Shown: positions 48,623 through 58,433, counted from the stretch's first letter. The stretch: DNA of 64,000 nucleotides from Flavobacterium aquidurense (GCA_900107365.1 FNPS01000001.1:1-64000), one strand, 5' to 3'. Translations and numbers: made by a program. The notes: generated by a model not told the origin, from the letters alone.

Positions 48623-51622
48623 TTATAACTGTTCTAAAGTATCACAGTGATATTCTTTCTTCTCTTTTCTGGTTGGTTGTTGCGTTCCGTTTCCTTTATT
48701 TTTTTCCTGCAACATCTGTCCAATCAATTCACTTCTTTCTTTAGTAATGGCCAATTGTTTCTGAGCATCTTTTTCGATATCAAAATAAACAACACCTTCA
48801 ATGATTGTTTTCTCAGCTTTAGCATAAATAGAAAGCGGGTTTTCGCTCCAAAGTACAACATCAGCATCTTTACCTACTTTTAAACTTCCTACTTTATCAT
48901 CAATATGTAAAAGTTTTGCAGGGTTTAAGGTTACAAATTTCCAGGCATCTTCTTCAGAAATATTTCCGTATTTCACTGCTTTTGCAGCTTCCTGGTTTAA
49001 TCTGCGTGACATTTCAGCATCATCAGAGTTATAAGCAACCACTAATCCTGCGTTATGCATAATTGGTCCGTTATACGGAATGGCATCATTCACCTCAAAT
49101 TTATAAGCCCACCAGTCAGAGAAAGTTGAAGCTCCAACTCCGTGTTCTTTCATTTTGTCTGCTACCTTATAACCTTCTAAAATGTGTGTGAATGTATTTA
49201 CTCTGAAATTGAATTTCTCGGCAACATTCATCAACATCAAAATTTCAGACTCTACATAAGAGTGACACGTAATGAAACGCTCTTTGTTTAAAATTTCAGC
49301 AAGCGTTTGCAATTCTAAATCTACTCTTGGTGCTTTTCCTTTTTTAGAACCAGCGTTGAATTTTTTCCAGCTTTCATCATATTCTTTTGCCAATTGAAAA
49401 TAATCTGTAAAAACCTGTTCAACTCCCATTCTGGTTTGTGGAAAACGAGTTGGATTGTCAATTCCCCAATTCGCTTGCTTTACGTTTTCACCTAAAGCAA
49501 ATTTGATGAATTTAGGTTGGTTTTTGTATAACATTTCATCTGCTGAAGAACCCCATTTCCATTTTACAATCGCAGAACGACCCCCAATTGGATTCGCAGA
49601 TCCGTGCAATAATTGTGAAATAGTTACACCTCCCGCTAAATCTCTATAGATATTAATGTCTTCAGAGTTGACAACATCCTGAATCGTAACTTCTGCAGTT
49701 GAGTTGTGACCGCTTTCGTTTACCCCTTTAGAAATCGCGATATGCGAATGCTCATCGATGATTCCGCTGGTAATGTGTTTTCCTTTAGCATCAATAACGG
49801 TCGCGCCGGCATCAGCAAGATTTTTACCAACAGCAGCGATTTTTCCGTTTTTAATTAAAACGTCAGTTTCTGTTAGGATTCCGTCTTTTTCATTCGTCCA
49901 AACCGTAGCATTTTTAAACAATAAGGTTTGGGCCGTTTGTTTTTTAGTATCACCAAAAGCAACGTTTGGATATGTTACAGGCATAATAGGATTTGGTTTT
50001 TCTACTTTAGAAGAATCTTTTGCCATAACAAACGGACTCGTTTTTACAGCAGTCCAAACCAATTCGTCTCCGTTTGATAAAACCGCTTTTCCAGATAAAG
50101 CAGCTGTTTTTTCAATAAAGCCGCTTAAACGGGTGTAGTTCGATTTAATAGTATCTGCAGGTTTGATTACCAATGAAATCCAGTTTTTAGCAATAGAAAA
50201 AGTGCTTTTTACCTTTTTGGCATCAACAGTAGTTACCTCTGATTTTTGAGCATCAGCCGTTCCGTCGATTTTCCATTTGTAAACATCTTTTCCAACTGTT
50301 AAGTCATAATTTCCACGGATATCTTTAGCACTAAGATCATTTACAATAAATTTAGATCCCTGAACCCAGTTTTCATACAGAACTGTTTTCTCGTCAAAAA
50401 CTTCTCCTGAAGTAATGATAAAGTTAGCATAAGTACCCACTTTCAAACTACCTATTTCATCGCTTTTTCCTAAAATAGCAGCCGGAACTGTAGTCAGGGC
50501 TTCTAAAGCTTTCATTTTATCAAAACCTAATTTTATAGCTTTTAGTAGATTTGGTTTGAAATCTTCAATCTTTTTTAATTTGTCTGTCGTAAGGGCAAAT
50601 ACCACTCCGTTGTCTGAAAGCACTTTTAGGTTTGTTGGTGCCTGGTTCCAGAAACGCATATCAGCCAATTCAATTTGGTTGGATAAATATGGATTTGAAA
50701 CATCGTAAGCTTCCGGGAAACTGATCGGAATAATGAATTTAGCATTGGTAGCTTTAATTTCCTCAATTCTTTCAAATTCATTTCCGCTTCCTTTTAGAAC
50801 GTAAGTTAAACCAAATTCTTTTGCAATTTTGGCCGCTCTCAAACTGTTTAATTTATCTTCAGAAGTAAATATCTGAACCAGTTTTTCATTGTTTGCTAAA
50901 GCTTCTAATGATAAATCTTTGGTTTCAGAATTGCCTTTTTTGTACCAGTCTAAATCCAGATACATTTGGCGTATCAATGCCATTGATCCCATTAAAGAGC
51001 TTGGATAAGCCTGATTGGTAAGGGCACTTTTTGAGAAAGATAAATGATTGGTTAATTTATTTGCGATAATTTGTTTGCTGTTGTCTTCATTGTTCAGGGC
51101 AACCAAAGCTCCGGTTCCTTGTGCAATTCCGTCAGCAACGTGAGTTCCAACAACACCAAAACCAGCTTTCAGTAATTCATCAGCTTTTGGTTGGTCGTAT
51201 TTAAAAGTTTCGTAAACGTTGATTTCCGGACGAACGCTTTCATTCCAGTAGTAACCAACTCTTTTAGTATCGTACAACGGGTTACGGTTACGACCCGGAG
51301 TGAAATTTCCTTTTGGTTTTTCAATTCCAAAACTCGTATAAATATCAATAAAAGAAGGGTAAATTGTTTTTCCGGCTAAATCTATTGTAATAGCATTTTT
51401 CGGAATTGAAACAGTATTTCCAACCGCAATAACTTTACCGTCCTGGATCAGTAAAGTTCCTTTTTCGATTTTTTGAGTTGGCGTAACATAAATAGTGGCA
51501 TTCGTAAAAACAGTAAAGTTCTTGTTTTTGTTGTGCACACTTTCATTAACAGGGAAGTAATCTTGAGCATACGTTTTTGTTAAAAAAACACTCAAAAAGA
51601 GTAGAAGTAGGGCTTTTTTCAT
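48623..51622 (-). CDS. Exported double amidohydrolase (one degenerate, one intact metal site)
   Basis: This 999-residue protein has a signal peptide (KALLLLFLSVFLTKTYAQ). Residues about 40-450 form an amidohydrolase-like module whose motif reads YPSFIDIYTSFGIEKP, so the HxH pair is missing. Residues about 565-985 form a second module with an intact DEHSH (about 622-626), THILEGYKVADKM and NSDDAEMSRRLNQEAAKAV supplying His and Asp ligands, then KVGSLKVGKDADVVLW. The two modules presumably arose by duplication. Likely a periplasmic peptidase or amide hydrolase; substrate unknown. It is first in an operon with the 441-residue protein. Confidence 0.88.
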   Translation of the reverse strand: MKKALLLLFLSVFLTKTYAQDYFPVNESVHNKNKNFTVFTNATIYVTPTQKIEKGTLLIQDGKVIAVGNTVSIPKNAITIDLAGKTIYPSFIDIYTSFGIEKPKGNFTPGRNRNPLYDTKRVGYYWNESVRPEINVYETFKYDQPKADELLKAGFGVVGTHVADGIAQGTGALVALNNEDNSKQIIANKLTNHLSFSKSALTNQAYPSSLMGSMALIRQMYLDLDWYKKGNSETKDLSLEALANNEKLVQIFTSEDKLNSLRAAKIAKEFGLTYVLKGSGNEFERIEEIKATNAKFIIPISFPEAYDVSNPYLSNQIELADMRFWNQAPTNLKVLSDNGVVFALTTDKLKKIEDFKPNLLKAIKLGFDKMKALEALTTVPAAILGKSDEIGSLKVGTYANFIITSGEVFDEKTVLYENWVQGSKFIVNDLSAKDIRGNYDLTVGKDVYKWKIDGTADAQKSEVTTVDAKKVKSTFSIAKNWISLVIKPADTIKSNYTRLSGFIEKTAALSGKAVLSNGDELVWTAVKTSPFVMAKDSSKVEKPNPIMPVTYPNVAFGDTKKQTAQTLLFKNATVWTNEKDGILTETDVLIKNGKIAAVGKNLADAGATVIDAKGKHITSGIIDEHSHIAISKGVNESGHNSTAEVTIQDVVNSEDINIYRDLAGGVTISQLLHGSANPIGGRSAIVKWKWGSSADEMLYKNQPKFIKFALGENVKQANWGIDNPTRFPQTRMGVEQVFTDYFQLAKEYDESWKKFNAGSKKGKAPRVDLELQTLAEILNKERFITCHSYVESEILMLMNVAEKFNFRVNTFTHILEGYKVADKMKEHGVGASTFSDWWAYKFEVNDAIPYNGPIMHNAGLVVAYNSDDAEMSRRLNQEAAKAVKYGNISEEDAWKFVTLNPAKLLHIDDKVGSLKVGKDADVVLWSENPLSIYAKAEKTIIEGVVYFDIEKDAQKQLAITKERSELIGQMLQEKNKGNGTQQPTRKEKKEYHCDTLEQL

Positions 51623-51753
51623 ATGTAATTTGGTAAATTTTTGCTAAAAATATGAAATATATGTTATAACCGATTTGTTTTTGATAATCTTTTTTTCTCT
51701 ATTTTCGTAAGCTTGCTAGTTAACCTTTTGATTAGAAGTGTAAATAGGACATT

Positions 51754-52728
51754 ATGAAAAATAAGGATAAAATAAATTGGGGAATTATTGGTTTGGGAAA
51801 TATAGCCAATCAATTTGCTGCTGATTTAGTATTGATAGAAGAAGCTAATTTGATCGCTGTTGCTTCCAGAAATTTGGATAAAGCAAATGAATTTGCGAAA
51901 CAATACAACTGCCAAAAAGCATATAATTCATATGAAGCACTTTTAGCCGACGATCAGGTTGATATTGTTTATATCGCAACGCCTCACGATTCCCATGCCG
52001 AATTATCCATCAAAGCTTTAGAAAACGGAAAACATGTTTTGTGCGAGAAGCCAATGGCGCTTTCGTATACAGATGCTGTTAGAATGATTGAGGCTTCAAA
52101 AAAGTATAATAAGTTTTTTATGGAAGCCTTTTGGACGCGTTTTCTTCCGTCTGTAAAAGAAGTTGTAGAAAAAGTAAATCAGGGAATAATTGGCGACGTA
52201 AACTCTCTAAAAGCCGATTTTAATTTTTATGCCGATGAAGCAGCAGGGGGAAGACTTTTTGATAAAACATTAGGAGGAGGAGCACTTTATGATATTGGTG
52301 TTTATCCGTTATTTCTATCCTATATCATGTTCGGAATTCCGAAAGAAATTATAGCGAAATCAATCTATAGCAAAAACGGAATTGATTTGCAGACTTCTAT
52401 GATTTTACATTATGAAAAAGCACAGGCTATTTTAAATGCTTCAATAAATTCTGAATCAGACATGAAAGCAGTGATCGGAGGAACAAAAGGACATATTCAA
52501 TTGAACGCTCCGTGGTATGTGGCCGATGGATATTCGATTGTAAAAGATAATAAGGAGGAAGTTTTTAATTTGCCAAATCTTGGAAAAGGATATGCGCATG
52601 AAGCAATTGAGTGTCATAATTGTATTCGAAACAATCAGATTGAAAGTGAGTTATGGTCGCATCAGAATAGTTTGGATTTGAGTAAGATTGTGGAGGAGAT
52701 TAAGGTTCAGATTAAGTTGCCTTTTTAG
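51754..52728 (+). CDS. Gfo/Idh/MocA family oxidoreductase (cytosolic)
   Basis: This 324-residue NAD(P)-dependent oxidoreductase has Rossmann motif WGIIGLGNIANQFAADL (residues 8-24), IATPHDSHAELSIKALENGK, the catalytic-site CEKPMALSYTDAV (Lys about 97) and GGALYDIGVYPLFLSY. No signal peptide, unlike the paralogue at 29167. Similar to dimeric dihydrodiol or 1,5-anhydrofructose dehydrogenase-like members; substrate unknown. A TATTTTCG box with upstream TTG lies 50 bases before the ATG. Confidence 0.9.
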   Translation: MKNKDKINWGIIGLGNIANQFAADLVLIEEANLIAVASRNLDKANEFAKQYNCQKAYNSYEALLADDQVDIVYIATPHDSHAELSIKALENGKHVLCEKPMALSYTDAVRMIEASKKYNKFFMEAFWTRFLPSVKEVVEKVNQGIIGDVNSLKADFNFYADEAAGGRLFDKTLGGGALYDIGVYPLFLSYIMFGIPKEIIAKSIYSKNGIDLQTSMILHYEKAQAILNASINSESDMKAVIGGTKGHIQLNAPWYVADGYSIVKDNKEEVFNLPNLGKGYAHEAIECHNCIRNNQIESELWSHQNSLDLSKIVEEIKVQIKLPF

Positions 52729-52807
52729 AAATATATTTTTTTGTAGTAAAATAGTTACAATATAATTATTTTCATTAGATTTAAAAACATTTAATGAAAT
52801 TGAAATT

Positions 52808-54343
52808 ATGTTAGTAAAAGTTTACGGAAGTGCCGTTTTTGGAGTCGAAGCAACCACCATTACCATCGAAGTTCATATGGACAAAGGTATTGGTTTACAC
52901 TTAGTTGGTTTGCCGGATAGTGCTATTAAGGAAAGCAGTTTCAGGATTGCAGCTGCCCTTAAAAACAACGGATTATATTTACCGGGAAAAAGAATAACCA
53001 TCAATATGGCGCCCGCCGACCTTCGAAAAGAAGGTTCTGCTTACGATTTACCGTTGGCAATGGGAATATTAGTAGGTTCCGATCAGATTAAAGCACCCGA
53101 AATCGAACAATATATTATAATGGGTGAGCTTTCTCTTGATGGAAGTTTACAGCCTATTCGCGGTGCATTACCAATTGCGATAAAAGCAAAAGAAGAAGGA
53201 TACAAAGGCTTTTTTCTCCCAATTCAGAATGTCAAAGAAGCCGCAATAGTGACTGGTCTGGATGTTTACGGCGTTACCAATTTACAGGAAGTAATTAACT
53301 TTTTTAAAGGAAAAGGAGATTTAAAACCCACCATTATCGACACAAGAGCCGAATTTTATAAAACCTTGGATTTCCCCGAATTTGATTTTTCTGATGTTCG
53401 CGGGCAGGAAAGTATAAAACGTTGTATGGAAATCGCCGCTGCCGGAGGACATAATATTATTCTGATTGGTCCGCCGGGAGCAGGAAAAACCATGTTAGCC
53501 AAAAGAGTTCCGAGTATTTTACCACCTATGACCTTGCGTGAAGCATTAGAAACAACTAAAATTCATAGCGTTGCCGGAAAACTGAAAGAAGTTGGGTTGA
53601 TGAATCAAAGACCTTTTAGAAGTCCACACCATACTATTTCGAATGTAGCCTTAGTTGGCGGTGGAAGTTATCCGCAACCGGGCGAAATCTCGATGGCACA
53701 CAATGGCGTTTTGTTTTTAGACGAATTACCGGAATTCAAACGCGATGTTTTGGAAGTAATGCGCCAGCCGTTGGAAGATCGTGAAGTAACGATTTCGCGA
53801 GCTAAATTCACGGTTACTTATCCGTCGTCGTTTATGCTGGTAGCAAGTATGAACCCGAGTCCGAGTGGTTTTTTCAACGATCCGAGTATGCCCAATACTT
53901 CTTCGCCACACGAAATGCAACGTTATCTGAGCAAAATTTCCGGACCCTTATTAGACCGAATCGACATTCATATTGAAGTAACACCGGTTCCGTTTGAGAA
54001 ACTCGCCGATGACAGAAAAGCCGAAAGCAGTGTCGAAATCAGAAAACGTGTTACCGCCGCCAGAGAAATTCAGACCAAACGATTTGAAGAAGTTGAAAAC
54101 ATACATTACAATGCACAGATGAGCAGTAAATTAATTCGCGAATATTGTGCACTCGACGAGCAATCAAAAGAGTTATTAAAAACGGCTATGGAAAGATTAA
54201 ACCTCTCCGCCAGAGCCTACGACAGAATCCTAAAAGTAGCCAGAACCATAGCCGACTTAGATGCCTCGCCAACAGTAATCTCCCAACACATAGCCGAAGC
54301 CATTCAATACAGAAGCCTCGATCGCGATGGATGGCTGGGGTAG
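52808..54343 (+). CDS. comM: YifB/ComM family Mg-chelatase-like AAA+ ATPase
   Basis: This 511-residue protein has an N-terminal Lon-like/ChlI substrate domain (about 1-170, GLPDSAIKESSFRI, ITINMAPADLRKEGSAYDLP), Walker A GPPGAGKTMLAKR (about 222-234) and Walker B VLFLDELPEF. The C-terminal helical domain holds LNLSARAYDRILKVARTIAD. ComM is a hexameric helicase that extends branch migration during integration of donor DNA in natural transformation. Single gene, 79 bases after the oxidoreductase. Confidence 0.94.
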   Translation: MLVKVYGSAVFGVEATTITIEVHMDKGIGLHLVGLPDSAIKESSFRIAAALKNNGLYLPGKRITINMAPADLRKEGSAYDLPLAMGILVGSDQIKAPEIEQYIIMGELSLDGSLQPIRGALPIAIKAKEEGYKGFFLPIQNVKEAAIVTGLDVYGVTNLQEVINFFKGKGDLKPTIIDTRAEFYKTLDFPEFDFSDVRGQESIKRCMEIAAAGGHNIILIGPPGAGKTMLAKRVPSILPPMTLREALETTKIHSVAGKLKEVGLMNQRPFRSPHHTISNVALVGGGSYPQPGEISMAHNGVLFLDELPEFKRDVLEVMRQPLEDREVTISRAKFTVTYPSSFMLVASMNPSPSGFFNDPSMPNTSSPHEMQRYLSKISGPLLDRIDIHIEVTPVPFEKLADDRKAESSVEIRKRVTAAREIQTKRFEEVENIHYNAQMSSKLIREYCALDEQSKELLKTAMERLNLSARAYDRILKVARTIADLDASPTVISQHIAEAIQYRSLDRDGWLG

Positions 54344-54409
54344 AATTGTGAATTGTGAATTATAAATTGTGAATTAAAATAAAGAGCACATTATTCATTT
54401 TCAAAAGAC

Positions 54410-54505
54410 CTCTAGTCCCGCTGTCCACTATATCTTTTGTGCCTCCCGAAGCCTCGGGACCGGCACAAAAGGATATCGCTCCCATCGGGGCTAAATAAGA
54501 GGTTT
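54410..54505 (-). repeat. Copy D of the CCCTAGCCC repeat family
   Basis: On the minus strand it begins TTAGCCCCGATGGGAGCGAT, has a hairpin CTTTTGTGCCGG.../...GGCACAAAAG with an inner TCCCGAGGCTTCGGGA stem, and ends GGACAGCGGGACTAGAGG. Confidence 0.87.
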
Positions 54506-54557
54506 AGTTTTTAGAATAAGTAAAAAAAGCTTAAAAAAGAAAACTTTGCGACTCTGC

Positions 54558-54575
54558 TCCCGATAGCTATCGGGA
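54558..54575. repeat. TCCCGATAGCTATCGGGA palindrome, copy 4
   Basis: A perfect 18-bp palindrome identical to 34421-34438. The left flank TTTGCGACTC matches that of the 35394 copy. Confidence 0.88.
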
Positions 54576-54651
54576 TTGCGAGATTAATTTATGCATAAAG
54601 CTTAGCGAACCTTGCGTAAAATCCTTGCGACCCTTGTGGTTAAATCAGCGG

Positions 54652-56241
54652 TTAGGCAAGTTCAACACAACGCTCAATATTAATTTGCTCCAAGAAAGCT
54701 TCATCATGCGAGACCACAATCAAAGTACCCTCATATTCATTAACAGCCGCCGTAAGAATCTCAATATTTTGAATATCTAAATTATTCGTAGGTTCATCCA
54801 GAATAATAATATCCGGTGCCTGATTGTTTATCGTCAGACAACAAAGCATCAAACGCATTTTTTCGCCGCCACTCAAAGCACTGCAAGGTTTTTCTAATTC
54901 ATTTTGTGAAAACAAAAACCGATTCAGCCGCATCCTAATGTCATGCTCCTGTAAACCGGAACCATTGAATTTTTGAGCCTGATCATAAACCGTTAAGTCA
55001 TTTTCGATTAAAGAATAATCCTGATCGATATATACAATTTTAGCGTTAGCTTTATACATACTTCCCTGTGTCGGGACTACTTTTCCTGTAATGATTTTAA
55101 TTAAAGTTGTTTTTCCGGAACCATTGGATCCTTTTAAAACAAGGCGCTCACCACTCAGAATTTCAAAGTTTAGATTCTCCTTCCAAAGCAATTTTTCTCC
55201 ATAGCCGTAATTTAAATCAGTAGCCGTAAAAAGTATTTTGCCTTTGTGTAGTTCGGTACTATCAAAACCAAATTTCATTTTATCAATATCAGGTAAACCA
55301 GAACGTAGTCCTTGTAATTCCTGTGAGATACCACCAATTTTTTCTGCATGAATGCTCTTGGTTTTCGAAGTGCTGTTTTCAGCATTATTCCGCAAAGTGT
55401 TCATCATGATTCGGGATACGCCGGCTTTTTCCTGTTTCTTTTTTCCGCGAGCGTCCAGTTTTTGCTGACGTTCCAGCGTATCACGTTCTTTTTCTTTAGC
55501 TTTACGCAACGCTTTCTCTTTGCTATGAATGTCCTGTTGTAAAGCGTTGTTTTCTATTTGTTTTTGCTCTGCATAAAAATCATAATTTCCGCCATAAACC
55601 GTAATACCATGTTTATTTAATTCATAAACCGTATTCAAAAGATTCAATAACTTGCGGTCATGACTAACGATAATCACAGTACCCGACGTATTTTGAATGA
55701 AATGATAAAGCAATTTTCTGGCAGTCAAATCCAAATGATTGCTCGGTTCATCCAATAAAATAAGTTCAGGCTGGTGAATCGAAATTCCGGCAAGGAAAAC
55801 TTTTGTTTTTTGTCCGCCACTTAAATTTTCCAGTTTTTGTGTTAGATCTAAATCGGTTAATTGCCAATATTCTAGTGCTTCATTGCAACGATCCTCAATA
55901 GTCCAGTCATCGTTTAAGATTTCCAGATTTTCCTCGGTTACATTTCCATTCAGAATCTCTTTAAGTGCATTGAGTTTGTTATCCACTTGTAACGCCTCGG
56001 CAAGGGTAAAATGATTGAATTGCCCGAAAATCTGCGGGACATAATAAGGTTTTGCATCGGTTCTAAGCAATCCTTCTGAAGCTTGCAATTCACCGGCAAT
56101 GATTTTTAAAAGTGTCGATTTTCCAACACCATTATTTCCAATTAAGGCAATTTTTTCCTGCTGATTCGCAGTAAAAGTAATTTTGTCGAATAGCAAATCT
56201 CTATTCGTATGTAAATAGGATATATTTTGTAAAATAAGCAT
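54652..56241 (-). CDS. ABC-F family ATPase
   Basis: This soluble protein of 529 residues has two ABC domains and no membrane segment. Domain 1 holds GNNGVGKSTLLKI, LSGGQKTKVFLAG and LLDEPSNHLDL; domain 2 holds GSNGSGKTTLIKI, LSGGEKMRLMLC and LDEPTNNLDI. The inter-domain linker (about 235-310) is a highly charged coiled coil (HSKEKALRKAKEKERDTLER). ABC-F proteins act on ribosomes, either freeing stalled ones or protecting against antibiotics. The short linker and absence of a C-terminal extension do not settle which; a resistance-type (ARE) or a regulatory member is possible. Confidence 0.92.
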   Translation of the reverse strand: MLILQNISYLHTNRDLLFDKITFTANQQEKIALIGNNGVGKSTLLKIIAGELQASEGLLRTDAKPYYVPQIFGQFNHFTLAEALQVDNKLNALKEILNGNVTEENLEILNDDWTIEDRCNEALEYWQLTDLDLTQKLENLSGGQKTKVFLAGISIHQPELILLDEPSNHLDLTARKLLYHFIQNTSGTVIIVSHDRKLLNLLNTVYELNKHGITVYGGNYDFYAEQKQIENNALQQDIHSKEKALRKAKEKERDTLERQQKLDARGKKKQEKAGVSRIMMNTLRNNAENSTSKTKSIHAEKIGGISQELQGLRSGLPDIDKMKFGFDSTELHKGKILFTATDLNYGYGEKLLWKENLNFEILSGERLVLKGSNGSGKTTLIKIITGKVVPTQGSMYKANAKIVYIDQDYSLIENDLTVYDQAQKFNGSGLQEHDIRMRLNRFLFSQNELEKPCSALSGGEKMRLMLCCLTINNQAPDIIILDEPTNNLDIQNIEILTAAVNEYEGTLIVVSHDEAFLEQINIERCVELA

Positions 56242-56410
56242 AACTTCTTTCTTTTGGGAATTAACAAATAAGCAAACTGTTTTGCAGCTGCTTTTATAAT
56301 TGTCTGAAAGAAATTTTATTTCACATGGAATTTTCTAATTAGTTTGTGGTTGCAAAGATAAAAATATTTTTTAACTCTGTTTCCTTGCTTAAAAAATGGA
56401 GTTCAGGATG

Positions 56411-57106
56411 TTATTTTGTAATGTTCCAAAAACTCATTTTGCGTCTGGTTGTAAAACCTAGCTTTTGATATAAGGCGATAGCACCAAGATTCGTTTCTGC
56501 AACGTGCAAAAATGGAACTTTAGCCTGATCAAATATGGTATTTACAACATGGGTAATGAGTTGCTTAGCATAGCCTTTTCCTGTATAATCAGGATGTGTA
56601 ATTATCGCGCTTAGTTCAGTAAAAGTATTCATTTTCATCCGCTCTCCGGTAACGGCAATCAGCTGATTATCTTTGAAAATTCCGTAATAATCGCCGAGTA
56701 AAATGGTTTTATTTTTAAAATATCCTGGTTGAACCAAATTAACCAGATCGCATAAAATTTCGTTATGATCGGTCGTTAATTTCACGATTTCAATATCAAT
56801 AGGAAGCTGAATTTTTTCGTTAATAACCATTTGAAGGCAAACCAGTTCTTTTGCAATTTTTAGATTAGGGGCGATTTCAGGTTTTTCCCCAACAACAAAG
56901 TAATTATCAATCAAGGCGGAATATTTCTGCGTTGCCATTGCAGTATTTTCTAAAGCTATAAAACCTCCAAACGGGCCATAATTTGGATTATAGAATTTAG
57001 TATTGCCATAATCAATTGCAAATTGCTGATGGTTTTCGGATAAGGAATACCACACCGGATTGTCTAGTTTAGTTTCTTCTGAAATTATCATTGTAACGTT
57101 TTTCAA
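56411..57106 (-). CDS. GNAT family N-acetyltransferase (FR47-like)
   Basis: This 231-residue protein has its GNAT core in the C-terminal half: LLGDYYGIFKDNQLIAVTGE, LSAIITHPDYTGKGYAKQLI (acetyl-CoA motif), FLHVAETNLGAIALYQKLGF and a closing RRKMSFWNITK. The N-terminal 110 residues (DNPVWYSLSENHQQFAIDYG) are a helper domain seen in FR47-like members. Substrate unknown. Single leftward gene. Confidence 0.88.
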   Translation of the reverse strand: MKNVTMIISEETKLDNPVWYSLSENHQQFAIDYGNTKFYNPNYGPFGGFIALENTAMATQKYSALIDNYFVVGEKPEIAPNLKIAKELVCLQMVINEKIQLPIDIEIVKLTTDHNEILCDLVNLVQPGYFKNKTILLGDYYGIFKDNQLIAVTGERMKMNTFTELSAIITHPDYTGKGYAKQLITHVVNTIFDQAKVPFLHVAETNLGAIALYQKLGFTTRRKMSFWNITK

Positions 57107-57166
57107 AATTAAAATTAAAGTAAATTTTGAAATATAAAAATAAGGATTAAAAAATAAAGTAGTTGA

Positions 57167-57277
57167 TTACGACGGATGCAAGTCAAACAGCTTCCCTACA
57201 AAATTGTCCAAAATGAAGAACGCTATTAATAACAAAAGAATTATAAAAATTAGGGTTATTGCTTTTCTATTTTTCAT
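57167..57277 (-). CDS. Putative 36-residue single-helix membrane peptide
   Basis: From ATG at 57277 to TAA at 57167 the minus strand encodes a peptide with a basic start (MKNRKAITL), a hydrophobic helix (IFIILLLLIAFFIL) and a short polar tail (DNFVGKLFDLHPS). It lies 26 bases downstream of the leftward exported protein gene at 57304 and may be co-expressed with it. Similar small membrane proteins are common but hard to prove from one sequence. Confidence 0.45.
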   Translation of the reverse strand: MKNRKAITLIFIILLLLIAFFILDNFVGKLFDLHPS

Positions 57278-57303
57278 TGATGAACCTCGTGTGTTGCTGA
57301 AAA

Positions 57304-57861
57304 TTATTTTTTCTTTTTCAAATCGTTTAAGACTTTTCGCATTACAATCGAATCTTGTTTTGTACAGTTAATTTTTGAAAGGTGAATGTTCACAAATAAA
57401 TCCTTGCCGAACATGCAATAAGCGTACATGTTTTTTTGGTTTACTTTCTGTCCTTCAAATTCAGGAATATCAGTTTGTTTGAACATGAAATCATCAGTTG
57501 GTTCGCCCCACTTCGCAAAGTTTTTTTCATATTTTGCTAAGTTAGAATTCATAAAGTAAGTAAAAGGAATTATCGGACTTGTAGTTTTTCCTTCCGGATC
57601 AAAAGAGTCCACCATCATTTTTTGTTCATCCTTATTAAGTTTGTAAAAAAGGACAGAACAAATGATTTTACTTTCTCCTTTTTCGCATAAATAATAATAG
57701 TCTTCGCCACGCCATTCTTTTTCAAATTTATCAAAGAGATTGGTTTTCATAATAATGGTTGCAGCTTCATTTTTAGGATAACTTAATTCAACTGTTTTAT
57801 CTTCACTTGAAAAGGACAAAAAGCTAATTATTAGAATTGAGAAAAGGATTTTTTTGGTCAT
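57304..57861 (-). CDS. Exported protein of unknown function
   Basis: This 185-residue protein has a signal peptide (KKILFSILIISFLSFSS) and no lipobox. The mature part contains EWRGEDYYYLCEKGESKIIC, FTYFMNSNLAKYEKNFAKWG and QKNMYAYCMFGKDLFVNIHL, a mixed alpha/beta pattern. I recognise no family. Same orientation as the three genes to its right, with gaps of 20-50 bases. Confidence 0.7.
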   Translation of the reverse strand: MTKKILFSILIISFLSFSSEDKTVELSYPKNEAATIIMKTNLFDKFEKEWRGEDYYYLCEKGESKIICSVLFYKLNKDEQKMMVDSFDPEGKTTSPIIPFTYFMNSNLAKYEKNFAKWGEPTDDFMFKQTDIPEFEGQKVNQKNMYAYCMFGKDLFVNIHLSKINCTKQDSIVMRKVLNDLKKKK

Positions 57862-57911
57862 GGTTAGTGGGTTTTGTTTTGACAGTTTATATTGGTTTAT
57901 TAAAAGTATTT

Positions 57912-58433
57912 TTATTCTTCAATAACTTTCGCGTGTAAAATTCCTTCTAAATCTTTTATACTTTTTTTACTTTCAGTTTTAAATCCAAAATAAACCATTG
58001 CAAGTCCAAATAATAGCATTGCAAAAGGAATAAACATAAAAAAACCAGCTTCTGAATTGGCAGTATCTGTAAAAAATAAACTGTATATTGCTCCTGCGCA
58101 ACCAAGAGAAACAGCACCTAGCCAAAGAATCATAAACACTTTTACAAAATCAACCAACCCCATTTTGACATTGATTTTTGCTCCGTTTATTCCATCCTTA
58201 ATTTGCCCTTTAATTACAGGTAAAAATGAGTTTCTGTAATTAACTACTCTTTTAATTTCAAATCGATTTGAATTTGTTTTTCCAATATAAGGTTTTGAAT
58301 AGGAAGATTTTTGAACTCCAAAACCAAAAGATTTCTCAGCTTCTATTTCATTTTGAAGATGATTTATAAGTTCTTCTTTACTTAATGTTGATTGATAAAC
58401 TAATTTTTCAAATGGAAGTAGTTTTTTGATCAT
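57912..58433 (-). CDS. Two-helix membrane protein of unknown function
   Basis: This 173-residue protein has a soluble N-terminal part (about 1-88, LPFEKLVYQSTLSKEELINH, SNRFEIKRVVNYRNSFLPVI) and two transmembrane helices (VFMILWLGAVSLGCAGAIYS and FFMFIPFAMLLFGLAMVYFG). A short C-terminal tail (KDLEGILHAKVIEE) would face the cytosol. The soluble part could bind a partner, but no family was recognised. Spacing of 19 bases to the next upstream gene suggests an operon. Confidence 0.7.
   Translation of the reverse strand: MIKKLLPFEKLVYQSTLSKEELINHLQNEIEAEKSFGFGVQKSSYSKPYIGKTNSNRFEIKRVVNYRNSFLPVIKGQIKDGINGAKINVKMGLVDFVKVFMILWLGAVSLGCAGAIYSLFFTDTANSEAGFFMFIPFAMLLFGLAMVYFGFKTESKKSIKDLEGILHAKVIEE

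Larger units (their letters stand above)
54344..54651. other. Intergenic region between convergent genes with two repeat elements
   Basis: No gene is present in these 308 bases. It contains copy D of the CCCTAGCCC family (54410-54505) and the TCCCGATAGCTATCGGGA palindrome (54558-54575). No classical terminator with a long T-run is seen; the copy D hairpin may serve. Confidence 0.75.
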
